Shown in pieces: positions 10,694-25,600 of a stretch of DNA of 64,000 bases. Origin of the DNA: Campanula takesimana (taxonomy: Eukaryota > Streptophyta > Magnoliopsida > Asterales > Campanulaceae); contig JAOWBW010000159.1 of the NCBI GenBank assembly GCA_026119855.1, positions 248,001 to 312,000 on the forward strand. Direction: 5' to 3'. Position 1 is the first letter of the stretch. The number at the start of each line of letters is the position of its first letter. The position numbers and the translations under genes were made by a program. The notes under the pieces are model-generated. The model saw only the letters and a list, made by a program, of their open reading frames with translations. It did no database searches and was not told where the DNA came from.

Positions 10694-13600
10694 TCACAAT
10701 AAAGCTGTAGGTTGGTTCCTTGCTAAAGATGATGCCAAGACAAGCAGACAAGCAAAGGCAATGGATGTCAAAGTGATCTTAAGGGGCATCTTCCCTTGGT
10801 CACTCCTCAAGACCATTGCTTCATAAACTGGCCAACCATTTACCACCACAAATCCAGCTATAAATACTTGTACAAACAGTTCATCGATTTTTCCGCTCTT
10901 GAAAATAACTATTGACATGCCTCGTAGGAAGGCAAATAAGTTGACGGTGGATGCAATTGTTATTGCGTAGAACATGGGCGACACAATTCCAAACTCAAAC
11001 ATCCTTTGTTCGTAACGGTTCCCTTGTTCCTTATCAATCACTTTGCTTGTAACATCAAATCCATATGTCGCTATGCCTAGGTATTTGAGCGTAAATTCGA
11101 GTAAAGCAAATGGGAAGCTTGAGACTCCCCATATCAACCACATACGCTGGCTATTCCACCACCTTTTCAATATTGGCCCTCCCTCGATTGTGAAGTCGAA
11201 AAGAGATTTCCCATATGCCCCAAGGAAAAGAAATGCGTATAAGAAGAACCAAGGATCTGATACCTGTATATGTAAAAACAATTTGTTAATTAAAAAAATA
11301 TTGATGTATCGACACTATTTCAAGCAGTACAGTCCAAATGGACATCTCAAACAAATAAAAAATGTTATTCATAAAATTAAACATTGTCCATAATACCTTA
11401 GGAAAGATGGGGGAAGGGTTGATGAGCATTAGTTGAGGCAAGAAGGCATATATGATGAGAGGGATAGACCAAAAGGGCCAGGAAAAGTAGTGTAAATAAC
11501 AAAGGGCTTGGAGAGGATTTTTCATGGACTTGAGCCCATAGGTTATTGGGCTGTACTTTGACAAATTAACCTGGAGAAAGCCCATATACCATCGCTTTGT
11601 TTGATTTAGCAAATCAATGAGGTTATTTGGTGAGTTCCCTAGAAATGCAGCTCTTTTAGGACTGCAAAAAATAGATCTCCATCCTTTACATTGTAGATGA
11701 TAACTCGTGAACATGTCCTCAACTAAGCATCCATATTTAAACCCAATCTGCAAAAAAGAAAATCAATCTTTATCATCTAAGACTAGATCAACGGATGTAC
11801 TCATGTAGAAATACTATTGCAGCCGTCGTCACATTTTATGATGTCAAAGAATGGTCATAATGAGGTCATACTTTTATTTTTTCGAGTTGTACGGTTAAAA
11901 TTAATTAAGTAATATGTAAAACACTCTAAATATTCAAATATCTTAACAAAACAAAAAAAATGTATGGTTTTAAGGAAGTGATATGGAAAGCCTACCTCGG
12001 ATCCCCATGTTTTGTCCTCGTAATCGCAGCCTGCTACATGATGGACCAACTCCATTATATCGTTTGAATGGAAAATAGTATTTTCTGATTTTGTTTGGCT
12101 GACATCAGAAAATGGGATTTCTGAAAATAAAGCAAGCCTGCGAAAAAGGGCTCCGGTGCCCATAAAATGAGGGCCCAATAAACCATCATATCCTAGAGTA
12201 TCAAGTCTCGTCATCATTTTAAATGCACCGCCATAGATATCATCCTTGTTAATTCCACTAAACCGCTGAGGAAATTGAATAAACGCGAGCTTTGGGTCCA
12301 TGTGAGGGTCCACAAAGTAACACAATGCTCGAAGGGGAGTCTTCGGATGATTTGAATACATGTCACAATCCACGACCAGGAAATTTGGTGCGTTTGTAAT
12401 TATACCCGATACTCGAAGCTTTAATAATACATAAAAATATGTTAAAGAATAACAATAATGTGTAATAGAAAAGCTTTTGCATCTCAAAGGGAACTAAATA
12501 TAAGAATCCACTTGTGACTAATGTAGACATATTAGGGCGTACCAATACATTGAGGGCACCGGCTTTAAAATTGTGGGGCTTTACTATACTTTTCTCTCTG
12601 GATATATAAATGAGATTTGGCATCGTGTTTCCATTAACATTTTTATCTGTCTTACCATCCAAGAGTACCTGTAGTCATAAGCATAGTTGTAACTTGTAAG
12701 CGTTAGAAATAACACTTTTCTACAAAAAAAAAAAAAAAAAAAAAAAGTTTTATTTCGTCGAGTACTAAAAGAATGAAATTATGGTCTTTAAAAATAGCAA
12801 TAGCAATAGCAAGAAAACTAATCAAATGATTAATTAGCGTCAGGCAACAAATTAATAAATAAAACTCAATAAGAAGAAATTATAAAACCTCAACAATGGG
12901 AGGATGATTTTGACGAGTGAAGTTGGTGGTCCACTTGCGAAAAGGATAGCCGTCCACATCGGAAATATAGTCCGGATAAACACTACCCATCTCCACAACT
13001 TTTTCCACTCTTTCTTTCATCTTGTCGTATATAAGCTGCATCCCGAAAAAAATAAAAAAAAAATGCCATGGTCCAACATTGTTGAGTTAAATAAAAAATT
13101 ATGTAACCTGTGATATGTTTTTTTTTTTTAGAAACGGTTTAGAAAAACATAAAATGTTACTCCCTCTGTCCGTCCATTTTCAAAAAAAAAAAAAAATTGT
13201 CCCAAAATGAGTGTCTATTTTGATCGTAACTTTGTCCCTAAATGTTTTTTTCCAGATTTTTTTTCAGCGGTCTCTTTATACTTGGGTTAATTTCAGTGCC
13301 CCCCTGAGGTTTGGACAAATCTCACTGCCCCCCTTAAAGTTTAGAGTCGTCTCAATGACCACCCTTTTATCAATCAATTGACTATTTTACCCTTAATTGA
13401 TTAAATATCTCTCATTAACTACATTTAAATCACGAAAAACTCTCACATAATAAAAAAAATGAACACAAGTTGTATTTAAATTTATTCTCCATTTTCAATA
13501 AATATTATTTCTATCTATAAATAATTGTAAATGAATTATACTTTTGTTTTTTTATTCAAAATAAAATAAAAATAGAGAAGCATGAATATTTTTATATTGA

Positions 13601-16600
13601 TATTTAAAAACACTTGAAAAAGTGAATAAATTTAAAGACAACCCTTTTATTTAAATATATATATTTTTCTGGTATTATTTGAGATTTCGTAACGATTTAA
13701 CGAAATTTAATTCATAACAAAATTTCACATAATATCAACAAAATATATCTTTGAACACAAGTGTTCTATTAAATTTATTTTCTATTATAAGCTAAAATAA
13801 AAAAATAAACATAGAAAATAAAAATATATAAGCATGCATATCTTTTATATTAATTTTGAATAAGTTTTTACTATGCCCACATTAATGAGTATCTAATGAT
13901 TTAGATTGCATATTATTCTATCTCTCAATTCTAAAATCCATAACATGTTGTCTCTAACTCAAAATAAGTAAATATGTAAGCTTTAAAATATTTAATTTTA
14001 TTTAATTTTTATATTTTTATGTCTTTATAATTATCAAGTTTAAAAATATTCATATGTGCATGCTTCTCTATATTTATTTTGATTTAAAAAATGAATAAAA
14101 AGAAGTATAAATCATTTAGGGATAGAGGTGATAAGACCGAGCATCGCAGACCGGACCGGACCCGGTTCAAAGCCAGTGCAAGCGAGTTCGACCGCGTCAA
14201 ACCGGATAAGCCCCAAGCTAGTAAGCCCGAGATACCCGGGCTTCATGATGACCGTAACCGAGGTAGCTCTGCCTCCCGCTATTCTTAGGGTCCCGTGTTG
14301 ATCACTCAACCACCTGCCCGGAGCCCGCAGCAGCCAGCTGTCGCAAACGTACCACGGACGTTACCTGTTCGTACCTGACACACCATAACGGTTGGTGGTG
14401 GAACCATGTTTCCCTGACAACACGCCACGTTCCCAGCCACTCCCCTGGCCGAACCAATGAGGACCTGCCGCGTGTCCATCCGGTACAAGGGCGGTTAGTA
14501 CCTTAACCTACCTCCTCCTTCTACTCATATAAATACTCCTATCCGCCCCAAAGGGCCAGGTACGTGCTCTATCCTATTCACACACACAAGGCTTTCACAA
14601 GCTTTCTACTCAGGTTTTCCTCAGAGATCTTACTCTCACACCGAGGGCCTAAGCCGGATTCCAACCCGGCCTTGGTCTTAACGGTGTTCTTGTTTGTGTT
14701 GTGATCAGGATCAAGAGACAGCTATATTGGAGTTCTATCTCCGTGACCCCAGAACTCAAGGGCGTCATCAGTGGTTCCATTGCCGGGAAACGAAAATCTT
14801 CCTAGTGCAATCTTCTGAGTTCTTCCGAATTCCCAGTCTAGTCTGACTCAACACCGTTCGAAGCCATTCTTTTGTTTCTACGGTTCTAAAAATACACTCG
14901 ACATTCCAAATATTTACAATGACTGGGAAAGAAATCTTGAACCCAAATGCTAGCCCTTCGAAACAAGCGCCTCAAGGATCTATCTTTGCCAGATTGGGAG
15001 ACAAGGCGCCTAGTGGCTGCTCGGGCACTCCCTCTCAGAAAGCAAGAAGAGAGGCGGATCTGAGAGATCGTATCGAAACATCAAAAGCACGCAAGGCACA
15101 GAAAATCCCCGTCACTCCCCTCACCCCTGAGCAGATTCAAAAGAAAATCCAGCTCCTGAAAGACAGGCAGGATCTAGTAGCGGAAGGGCTTCAGTTAAAC
15201 CTGGCCCTGGAAGAGCTATTTAATGCCGAGGCTGACATGGGAATCCCTCTTGAAAGATCAAAAACTCATGGTTCTAAAAGCATAGCCAGCAGGGTGGAGG
15301 GAAAGAAGAAAAGAACGATCGTTGTGGAGGACGACGATGAAGAAGGAGAGGAAGGGAGAAAGAGTGAAGAAGGAGAGTCTCAACCTCGAAGGTCCAAAGG
15401 CCACTACAAGGGAAAAGCAACTGTTAGAACCGGAGAGCAATTTGCGGGGACGGCAAAAAGGGTGAAAACCGGGGAAGAGATTGATTACAAGGTCCAGGGG
15501 ATGATCAGGGACCTATGGGAGTCTAAGCAAAATGTGGCAAAATGCATTGGACCCATAGATGATTTTGCCTCCTGGATAGCTGATTCCCCAATCCAGCGGG
15601 GAAAGGTCCCCACGCTAGACGCTTATGACGGCTCGTCTAACTCTAAAAGCCATGTTGGGCGGTTTGAAGGGCAGATGGCTCTATTTTCAACGGATGAGGC
15701 CGTAAAATGCAAGGCTCTAGCCTCCACCTTCAAGGGGAAGGCGCTGGGATGGTTGTTGGCCCATAAACCCCGCTCCATTTGCAGCTACGAGCAATTGCGG
15801 ACGTCGTTTCTGAATTCGTTCGCGGGCGCTGGGGAGGTCGCAAGACCGAAATCGGACCTATGCGGTGTGAAGCAATATCTCGGGGAAAGTACAAAAGCGT
15901 ACATTACACGGTTTCGAAAAATGACCGAACAAATCGTGGACCTAACGAGAAATGACATCGAGCTGTGCTTCTTGGGAGGATTGACATCCTATACCCTGAG
16001 GCAAGAGTTCGCTTGTCGAAAGCCCGAGGGAACGGAGGAAATGTACAATCGAGCCATTGCCATGGCCGGAGTTGAGCCCACGTTCATGGAAGATGCCCGC
16101 AGGAGCATGAGGGACAGGCTCGAGCCCGCTCACGACTCAAGGTACCACGCAGGCTATTCGGGGGGCAGTGGCGGCAGAAATAGAGGAAGACCGAGGGGCG
16201 CGACCAATTTCAAAAGAGCTGACAACACCTTCACTCCTTTGATAGCCCCAAGGACTGAGATTCTGCGGGCAGAAGCCCTACCTCCTCCCCCACCCCTAGA
16301 AAGAAAGCCTTATGAGGCGAACAAGAAGAAGTGGTGCGGCTACCATGAAAGCCACGGGCATAACACGGATGAGTGTTTTCAGATGAAAAAGATAATACAA
16401 CAGAAAGTCGAGGCCGGAGAATTGAAAAAGTGGATTGAGGGGCCCAGCAATAAAGGAGCAGCCCCACGAGGACATGTCCAATATGTTAGGGATAACGACG
16501 CCGACGGGGAAAAACGCTACGACATCCAGTATATCGGGGAAGAAGCCCCGAGCAACACCCAGCTCTCTATTCAGATCAAGAAATTGGAAAAGGTGTTCCT

Positions 16601-19600
16601 TATACCTGCATACCCACCCGAGCAAGAGGAAATGATCGGGTTCAGGAGGAGCGAGCTGGCCTCCACCCTCTTCCATTCAACACAGCCATTGACAATCAAG
16701 ATGGCTATTAGTAGAGCGGATATTGGGAGGGTCCTCATTGATACCGGGGCTTCGCGGGACATACTCTACTTCCATTGTCTAGAAGAAATGGGGATGTCCG
16801 AGGCGCACTTAACACCATATGCGGGCTTGTTGGAAGGGTTCACGAATCATACGGTCTACGCAAAAGGGACCATTGACTTCGAAGTGACCATTGGAGAGAG
16901 GCCGTTCGAGAAAACAGCCCGCGTCACGTTCATGGTGATCGATCTGAAATCCCAGTACAACGCAATCTTGGGAGTGACCGCTCAGGCTGCCCTAGGAATC
17001 GTTGCGTCAATCCCTCACCAGAAGATCAAATTCAGCACCCCCGCAGGGATAGCATGCATTGAGAACAAGCCCGAGCTTTTTCTCAAAGTAATAGAGAAGA
17101 AAAGAAGGGAGAGCGCGATGGGGAAAAGATTGGTAAGCCCGAGGGAGGCAAAAAAGATCAAAACCAACAGCAGCAGGACCGAGGATGCGGCCATGATTGT
17201 AACTTTGTCATTCCACTCAACACGGGCAGAATTTAAGCGGAGTAGGAGAGCCCGTCGTATTGCCGCAAAGACCGAGCAGATAGACATCATGATTGATTCG
17301 CTGCACGACAGGGAAATAAGGGACATCCGCCCCAACGATGCTCTGGAGGATGTAGTCATAAACCCCGCTTACCCCGATCAAACGGTCAAGGTCGGGCTGG
17401 AAATTCCCGCAGAAGAAAGGAAAATTATGATCGACCTGCTGCGGAAAAGCACGGATATCTTTGACTGGACCGTCGAAGATATGAAGGGGATAAGTAGAGA
17501 GGTCATCGAGCATGAGATGAATGTCGATCCCACATTTACCCGGGTCCTCCAGAAAGAAAGATACTTTTCACCGGAGAAGAAAGCGGCGATCAGAATCGAG
17601 GTAGATAAACTGCTGAAAGCCGGAATCATAAGCCCGATCAAATATCCGAAGTGGTTAGCCAACGTCGTCATGGTAACCAAAGCAAATGGAAAGTGGAGGA
17701 TGTGCGTGGATTTCACCGATTTGAACAAGGCCTGCCCTAAGGATTGTTACCCTCTTCCCCGGATCGACCAATTAGTAGACTCTATAGCCGGGCATAGGGT
17801 GTTAAGCTTTATAGATGCGTACTCGGGGTACCATCAGATCAAAATGAAGGAGGATGACGTCCCTTCATGCGCTTTCTATGCCGCGGGCAAAACCTACACG
17901 TTTAACAACATGCCATTTGGCCTCAAGAACGCGGGCGGTACGTATCAAAGGATGGTAGGAATCGTCTTTGATGATCAATTAGGCCGGAACCTGGAGGCTT
18001 ACATCGACGATATGGTTATCAAGACCAAGGAGACCTCTCACGACATTGATATGGCAGAAACCTTCACCAACCTCCGGGAAAATAATATGAAGCTTAATCC
18101 CTCCAAGTGCGCTTTCGGAGTAAAGGCAGGAAAATTTTTGGGGTTCATGGTAAACCAAAGAGGGATCGAAGCAAACCCCGAGAAAATCACGGCGTTGATA
18201 AGCATGCAGCCCCCCAGATGCGTTAAGGAGGTGCAGAAGCTTAATGGCCGCATTACGGCTTTGAGAAGATTCATTGCTAAGTCAGCCGAAAAGTGCCTGC
18301 CTTTCTTCAAAACTTTAAAAGGAGGAGGAGAGAAGGGCTTCGAGTGGAACGAGGACTGCCAGAACGCTTTCGAGCAAATAAAAGCTTACCTGGGAAAGCC
18401 GCCGCTGTTGAGCAGCCCGGTATTAGGGGAGGAACTCTATGTTTTCTTGGCCGCAACAGATTATGCAGTGGCCGCTGTTTTGGTAAGGGAAGAGGGCAAA
18501 CTTCAGAAACCCGTGTATTATGTCTCCAAGGCACTTTCTGCTGTGGAAGGCCGCTATCTAAACATTGAAAAGCTAGCTTTCGCCTTGCTCGTGGCCGCTC
18601 GGAAGCTGCGGGCATACTTCATCGCCCACCCCATCACGGTTTATTCAGACACCCCGCTGAAGAAGATACTCCATAAGCCCGAATCCTCGGGGAGAATGCT
18701 ATCGTGGTCCATTGAGCTGACTGAATTCCAGATTACCTACTCCCCGCGGAAGGCCATCAAGGCACAGGCACTGGCGGACTTTGTGGCAGAGACCACATTT
18801 GAGTCAAAGAAGAGCGAGCCGGACAAAACCCAACCCGCAAAGACGAAGAAAAAGAGAGGCGAGAAGGCAATAGTTACAGGGGAGAGACCGGAAAATTGCT
18901 GGTCGTTAAGTGTGGATGGATCCGCGGGAAAGACTGTCAGCGGCGCCGGTATTCTCTTGACCGCCCCAGAGGGTCAAAGGTTCAAGCGAGCCTTGAGATT
19001 TAAGTTCGCGGTCTCAAACAATCAGGCCGAGTACGAGGCATTGATAGCAGGTTTGGAATTAGCCCGGGACATGAAAGTATCAAAGCTGGTCGTGAAGAGT
19101 GACTCACAACTAGTAATAAACCAGGTGAAAGGGGAATACGAAACAAATCACCCGGTTTTGGTTAAATACAGGGAGCTCGCGACAGACTTGTTAAAGGAAT
19201 TCGAATACCATGAGCTGAACCAAGTTAACCGGGCTGAAAATTCCGAGGCGGACTTGCTTTCCAGGATCACAAACGAGGACATTGCCAAGCTCAGTGTGGA
19301 CTGCTGGATAGAATTCACAGAGCGCCCAGCCATTGACAGGATAGAGATCCGCCAGATTGGAGATTCGGAAAAAGATTGGGTTGACGAGATCAGGGAGTAT
19401 ATTGAGCAGCAAACCTTCCCCAACGACCCTGGCCGGGCAAGGGTTTTGACGAAACAGGCCGCTAGATACACGATCATTGATGGCGTTCTTTATCGGAGAT
19501 CCTTCACCAAACCACTGCTGAGGTGTGTCAAGTCCGAAACAGTCAGTAACCTGTTATACGAAGTTCATGAAAGCGTGTGTGGAGGGCATCCCGGAGCCCG

Positions 19601-22600
19601 GACACTATCCGACAAAATAAGATTCCTCGGGTATTATTGGCCAACAATAAAAAGAGACGCAGAAGACTACGTCCGCAAATGTGATCAATGCCAGAGGTTC
19701 GCCAACATACCAAGGCAGCCATCCACCGAGCAGAATCTAGTAGTCCCAACTTGGCCATTTGATATGTGGGGAGTTGATTTGATTGGGCCTTATCCCAAAG
19801 CGCCCGGAGGGGCGCAAATGGTAGTAGTCGCAGTGGATTATTTCACAAAATGGGTTGAGGCAAAAGCACTGACTAGTACTACGGAAGCAAGTATCATCAA
19901 GTTCATCCACGATCACATATTCTGTCGGTTTGGTCTACCGCGAGCCATTGTCTCCGACCACGGACCCCAATTTCAAAGCAAGTTTACGGCGGAGTGCAAG
20001 AGACTCAACGTGGAACATCGACAATCCTCAGTCGCAAGACCGCAGGGAAATGGACAGGCCGAGGCCGCGAACAAGTTGCTAATGACCGCTTTGCACAAAA
20101 GTTTGAAGGGAAGGAGTGGTCGCTGGATGGAAGAGCTCAGTACTGCTCTGTGGGTTGTCCGAACCACGACAAGGAACTCAACGGGAGAAACCCCTTTTCC
20201 CCTGACATATGGATCGGAGGCGGTCGCACCTGTGGAAGTAGCCTTGCCCACCTATAGGGTCGCCCAATTTAACGAAACAGAGAATGAGGGAGCCCGCAGA
20301 AAAGACTTAGACTCTACCGAAGAAAAACGGTTGGAAGCACGAACAAAGATGGTGAATTATAAGCAGAGGGCCAAAGTTCATCACGACAAAAGGGTGAACA
20401 AGAGATCGTTTGCCGTGGGAGACTGGGTTCTGAGGAAAGTTGAAGTCACAGGGAGGCAGCCCGGATACAACAAGCTTTCACCCAACTGGGAAGGCCCTTA
20501 TCAGATTGCCCGCGTGATCAAAGAGGGAACCTACAGGCTTCTAACGGCAGAAGGAAAAGACTTGAAAAACGCCTGGCATAGTGATCATCTGAAGAAGTAT
20601 TACCTTTAGAAGACAGATTTGCAGACCTTAAAATCTTTTTGCAATCAATAGCAGTTAGAAATTGTGGAATTACTCATGTATTATAACAAAATCACAATGT
20701 AATCTGTTCGAGTAAAGTAAATAATACTGCTATCGTTCTCAGAAACTAAAGTACATTCGTTCTCAAAGCGCGGTCATACGCCCACGAGCTAGAGCGTAAG
20801 CCCGTCAAGGGAAATACCGTTGCATGAACCTTCATACACGATGCGCGGTCATACGCCCACGAGCTAGACCGTAAGCCCGTCAAGGGAAATAACGTTGCAT
20901 GAACCTTCATGCACGATGCGCGGTCATACGCCCACGAGCTAGACCGTAAGCCCGTCAAGGGAAATACCGTTGCATGAACCTTCATGCACGATGCGCGGTC
21001 ATACGCCCACGAGCTAGACCGTAAGCTCGCCAAAAAAAGTAGTCATAAGTATCGGGCGTAGAAAATTCAAAGCACATCCACATTAATCGGCCTGGGGCCA
21101 TAACCTTGAAAAACGATGGGTAGTTGACAACTCCAAGGCAACCAGCGAAAAAGGCAATAAAAGACAACGAAAATAAGTGTCAGGGAGATAGGGAGATCAA
21201 AAGAAAAGCAACGAGATACATTACAAAACCGAATCAAAATACAGTTGGAGGTTCAAGTCTGCTAAACCCAAAATTACTACAAAAAGTCCCAGGGCGCAGC
21301 CCGGTCTGATCTTCAGCCGGACGGAGGAGGATTGATCTCCACTTCTGGTACAGAAGCAGTAGAGGCGTCAGGATCAACAGCCAAATTGAGCGGAGCCTTC
21401 GAAGCCTCAGCGAGAGCAGAGGCAAAGGTAGAGAAGGGAAGAACCATACCTTCAACAAAGGGGCCGCCAGGGCCAAAAACCTTCTCCAAAGCCGCGGCCA
21501 AAGGACACCATTCCCACTCGCAGGAAATCGCTGATCATCAATGGCGGTCAATAGCTCAGGGACCGTGACCGGAAGGACAGGAGGAAGTAAAGCACGAGCG
21601 GTCTCCGGGAGATCCAGCAGTTGGTCGTCCGAAAATGGCACCAGGCAATGACCGGAAAAGCACTCCGGGTCGGAAGGCAGTATTGAACATAAAGTGGCTA
21701 TTTCCTGCGCCGTATACTTGCCCGTGGCAGTCAAGTTCCGAGCTACGGCATGAACAGCCATATTATATTGGTCCGTTAATATCACGGACTGCTCACCGGA
21801 CTCTTTGAATGCTTCTATGCTTTTCTCCCGCTCCTCCTGCAGCACCCGCTCCCGGTCGGTATCAAATCGCACCCGATCGAGCAGTTGTCCATCCAACTCA
21901 TCCACCTTTGTTGACAACCTATCGATGGTCCCCTTCCCCTCATCCAAAAGCTTCTGTAATTCAACACAGCGGGCCTCGAGACTCTGCTTCTCGGCTTCAA
22001 GGCGCTCCTTAGCTCCCCGCTCCGCGGCCAAATCGTTGTTCAGTTGGGAAACTTCCTTAACCGCGCCCATGACCTCCGCATCTTTCTCTTTGAGCTCGGT
22101 GCGTAAGCCCTCTGCGATTTTCGACCACTTACTGGCTTCTTCCCTTGCCTCCATAACCTCCTTATTCCTGGTGGCAATGGTGGAAGCATCAGACTTAGCC
22201 TGGGCGCTTAAGTAGAGGAGGTCATTGGCTATCTGCAAGCAAGAAAGGAAGAAAGTCAGAGAGGTAACGAATGAAGGTGGGATAATTTGGTCCAGAGGCA
22301 AAAGGCGAACCTCGGTCAGGGCCAGCCCGGCGTGGCCAACTGCGGTTGCAGGATTGGAGGTAGATAGAACCCTCTGTTGGTAGTCCGGAAAGTTTAGCCG
22401 ACGCAACAACCCATCACCAACGTAGGCGTTATTGCTGCGGCGGCTGTGCAGGTCAACCCCAAAGATCTCGGGAGATCGGGCAACCTTAAGACCAAACTCC
22501 TTTGCCCGCTCTCTATCGTCAATGAGCTCCACGGGGAAAAGAGTAGCACACATCCCACCTCGGGCAGGGGACACCACGGCAAATTCTGCCGAAGAGGTTT

Positions 22601-25600
22601 CGGTCCTCTGTTGTTTATCTTTGGGAGGCAAAGGAGGGTCTCCCGTTGCAGATCTTTTTCTTTGTGGCTCCGGGGTGGTTGTGCCCGCGTCAGAAGAAGA
22701 CTGTGAATGACCGGTGCCAATCAGTCCCTTACCCCTCCCAACTGCGTGACGGGGATTAGGGGGCAGGTTGCGAGTCAGGGCAGGCTTTGCGGCCACCGCT
22801 ACACCGGACTTATCTGTTTTGTCCGTAACCGGGAGCCTAATGCCCGGAGCCTCGGTTTTATTAAGCTCGTCCCCTCTCCTTTTCTTCTCCCGTTCCAATT
22901 GTGCCCTTGCCGCTTGCTTCTGGGCGGCCACGCTCTTGGGAGGCATTGTATCTTCGGGACCTGAAAATCAAAGGGAATTTAGCGCCCCCTCCGGATAGCA
23001 GAAACGAAATAAGCACAGACAAAAGAAATAACAGCAAAGAGAGACCGGTTAAACCAGGGTCAGAGCACGCGTCCCCGTGGTTACAGAACGAGCACTCAGA
23101 AGCAAAAACAAAAGACTGATGAACCCTCCAATCGGGATCTCTCAGCAGGGGGACCATATCAACCCTAGACCCGCGATCAGGAGTACGACTCGGGGCCACC
23201 CCAGCATAAATCAAAAGGTCCTCATCATCTATGATGGCCTGTACATCAAAGACCTGAGGGACCACGGCTTCCACTGTCCCATCTTCCCCAAGACCCTCCT
23301 TGCGTGGCGAGCAAGATAAGACTCCAGGGCCTCGCTCAACTCGCGGCCCTCTTCCGGATCCGGAAAGTTTCTTCGAGAAACCGAGATAGGAGATATATTC
23401 TCAGGATGGGGAAAAGGCCAACCCAGGCGGTTCTGGATCACAAGAGGATACCTTTGCCACTGGTCGAATTTGTTAGAGGCGGCAGAAAAAATCTTCTTGG
23501 AGCGCGGTTTTGTTTTCAAGCTCAGGCAGCTCGCAGTTATCTGATGAGTAAAGTAAATATGGAGGGCAGACAACGAGGGCTCAAACCCGAGGACGCGGCT
23601 AACCACGATGAAAGACACCAAATAACGAATAGCATTGGGAGTCAGGTCCATAGGCAGACACTGTGCGAAGTTCAGAAATTCGCAAATAAACGGGTCAAGA
23701 GGGAGGCGAAGCCCATTTTCAAACTGCACTGGGTAAAAGACACAAGCCAAGTTCTCTGCGCGGACCAAGGTAGACGTCATTTTGGAGCCTCCGGTAGGCG
23801 ATGCGTACTCACCCAGACCACTCACAAGGTAAACCTTTGGGTCGACATGATACTGAGACCGGAACTCGTCGTCAGAATCACCCTCGCCCTCATCCGCTAA
23901 GGCCGCACCCGAGGTAGACGCCCCCATCTGACTGACCGCACGGTTGTCCGGCCCTTCGGGGAAAGAACTCACTATCTTGACCGGCGAGCGCCTCAAGCTC
24001 AACTTTCGGGCAGCATCAGGGGCCAGCCTCTCATCTGGCCCGCGAGAGTCCGTGGGAGTCTCGGAAGATACGGGCTCGTCGATAAGCCCGCGACCAATGT
24101 TGATCTCCTCCCCGGCATCCGAAGCGTGATATTCCAATAAGAAACTGTCACCTTCAGCGATCGGTTCCAATTCCTCGTCCCCGCTAGACAGTTCCACAAC
24201 GCCCGGGGCCGCTGGAATATCCTGCGGTTGCTCGGTACTGAGCAAGTCATCATTCAAAGGAGTATCCATCCAAGTCAAGGGATTCGGACCAGTCGAGGAC
24301 ACACGGTCTCCGCCCTGCCTCACTAATCGCCTAGCGTTCCCGGCCATATCTACATTATCAGGGAATCGAGTTAAAACGGCCCTAACAAAAGTGCCCAGTT
24401 GCTCCTCACCCCCCAGAACTCTCATCCTCCCTGAGTCATAATGAACCCGAGGACCTGTTTCCCACAGCAGGGGTAGAATCCAGGAATCCCAGTTATAGAC
24501 TACTCCTATGGTCTTGAAGGCATCCAAAGAAAGCCTCTTCCAGGCATTTATCAGATATCGATAAATCCCTCCCGTTCGTCGACAACAACCAAAGAGGTCA
24601 GGACGGAGATTGCGCCCCAGGTCCAGTTCGTTCATATCTCCTGTTAGAAAGAAATAAATGGACCCAAAAATTCTGAGAAAGGCAAGGACCCGAGGTTCCA
24701 GAGAAAGGGGCTAGGAATTTAATCAAAAACCTAAGGACTCTTTCCCCGAATCCGAAGAACTGGTGCTAAGGGGCTTACCCCAAAAAGACAATAAGGAAGG
24801 CCTCTAAATACCCAGGACGGAGGAACCAAGAAATTAACAACGAGCAAAAGAAAATAAAAGCACTACCTGAATGACCGTCTGGAAGAAGAAGCGCCGAAAG
24901 CGGAATCGCGAAAGATTGCAAGCAAAGGTGGCAAAGGAAAGCAGGGGCAAATATTCTGAAAATGGCGAAAGTATTTGAACGAAGCCAGTTAGGGTTATTT
25001 ATACCCCAATGCGGGTCGGGTCTAGTCCCAGGTCCGGTTTTGAACCGGCATACGACCCGAAAATGAAGAGGCGGGAACCAGCTTTTTCGAACTCCGATGA
25101 CGGTTCGCATTTAATGAGCGTGCTCCTTGTCATATCAAGGACCTGACAGCTACGTCACTAGCCTGACTCGTGGGGCCCACTGTCCTGTCGTCAACCACCA
25201 TTGTAAGACTCCCGTCCCATGGTATTCCGTGCCCGTATTTACTACAGTTTGCTCGGGCCGAGACATGGAAGCGTAACTCCTCGCGCCGCTCATAAATAAG
25301 CTGACCCTCGGAGTTAGGGGCCACTGATAAGACCGAGCATCGCAGACCGGACCGGACCCGGTTCAAAGCCAGTGCAAGCGAGTTCGACCGCGTCAAACCG
25401 GATAAGCCCCAAGCTAGTAAGCCCGAGATACCCGGGCTTCATGATGACCGTAACCGAGGTAACTCTGCCTCCCGCTATTCTTAGGGTCCCGTGTTGATCA
25501 CTCAACCACCTGCCCGGAGCCCGCAGCAGCCAGCTGTCGCAAACGTACCACGGACGTTACCTGTTCGTACCTGATACACCATAACGGTTGGTGGTGGAAC

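Noticed and set aside
14091..14488. Small open frames in the 5' LTR (and the same ones in the 3' LTR)
   Set aside because: They are chance frames in LTR DNA, with no domain and identical in both LTRs.
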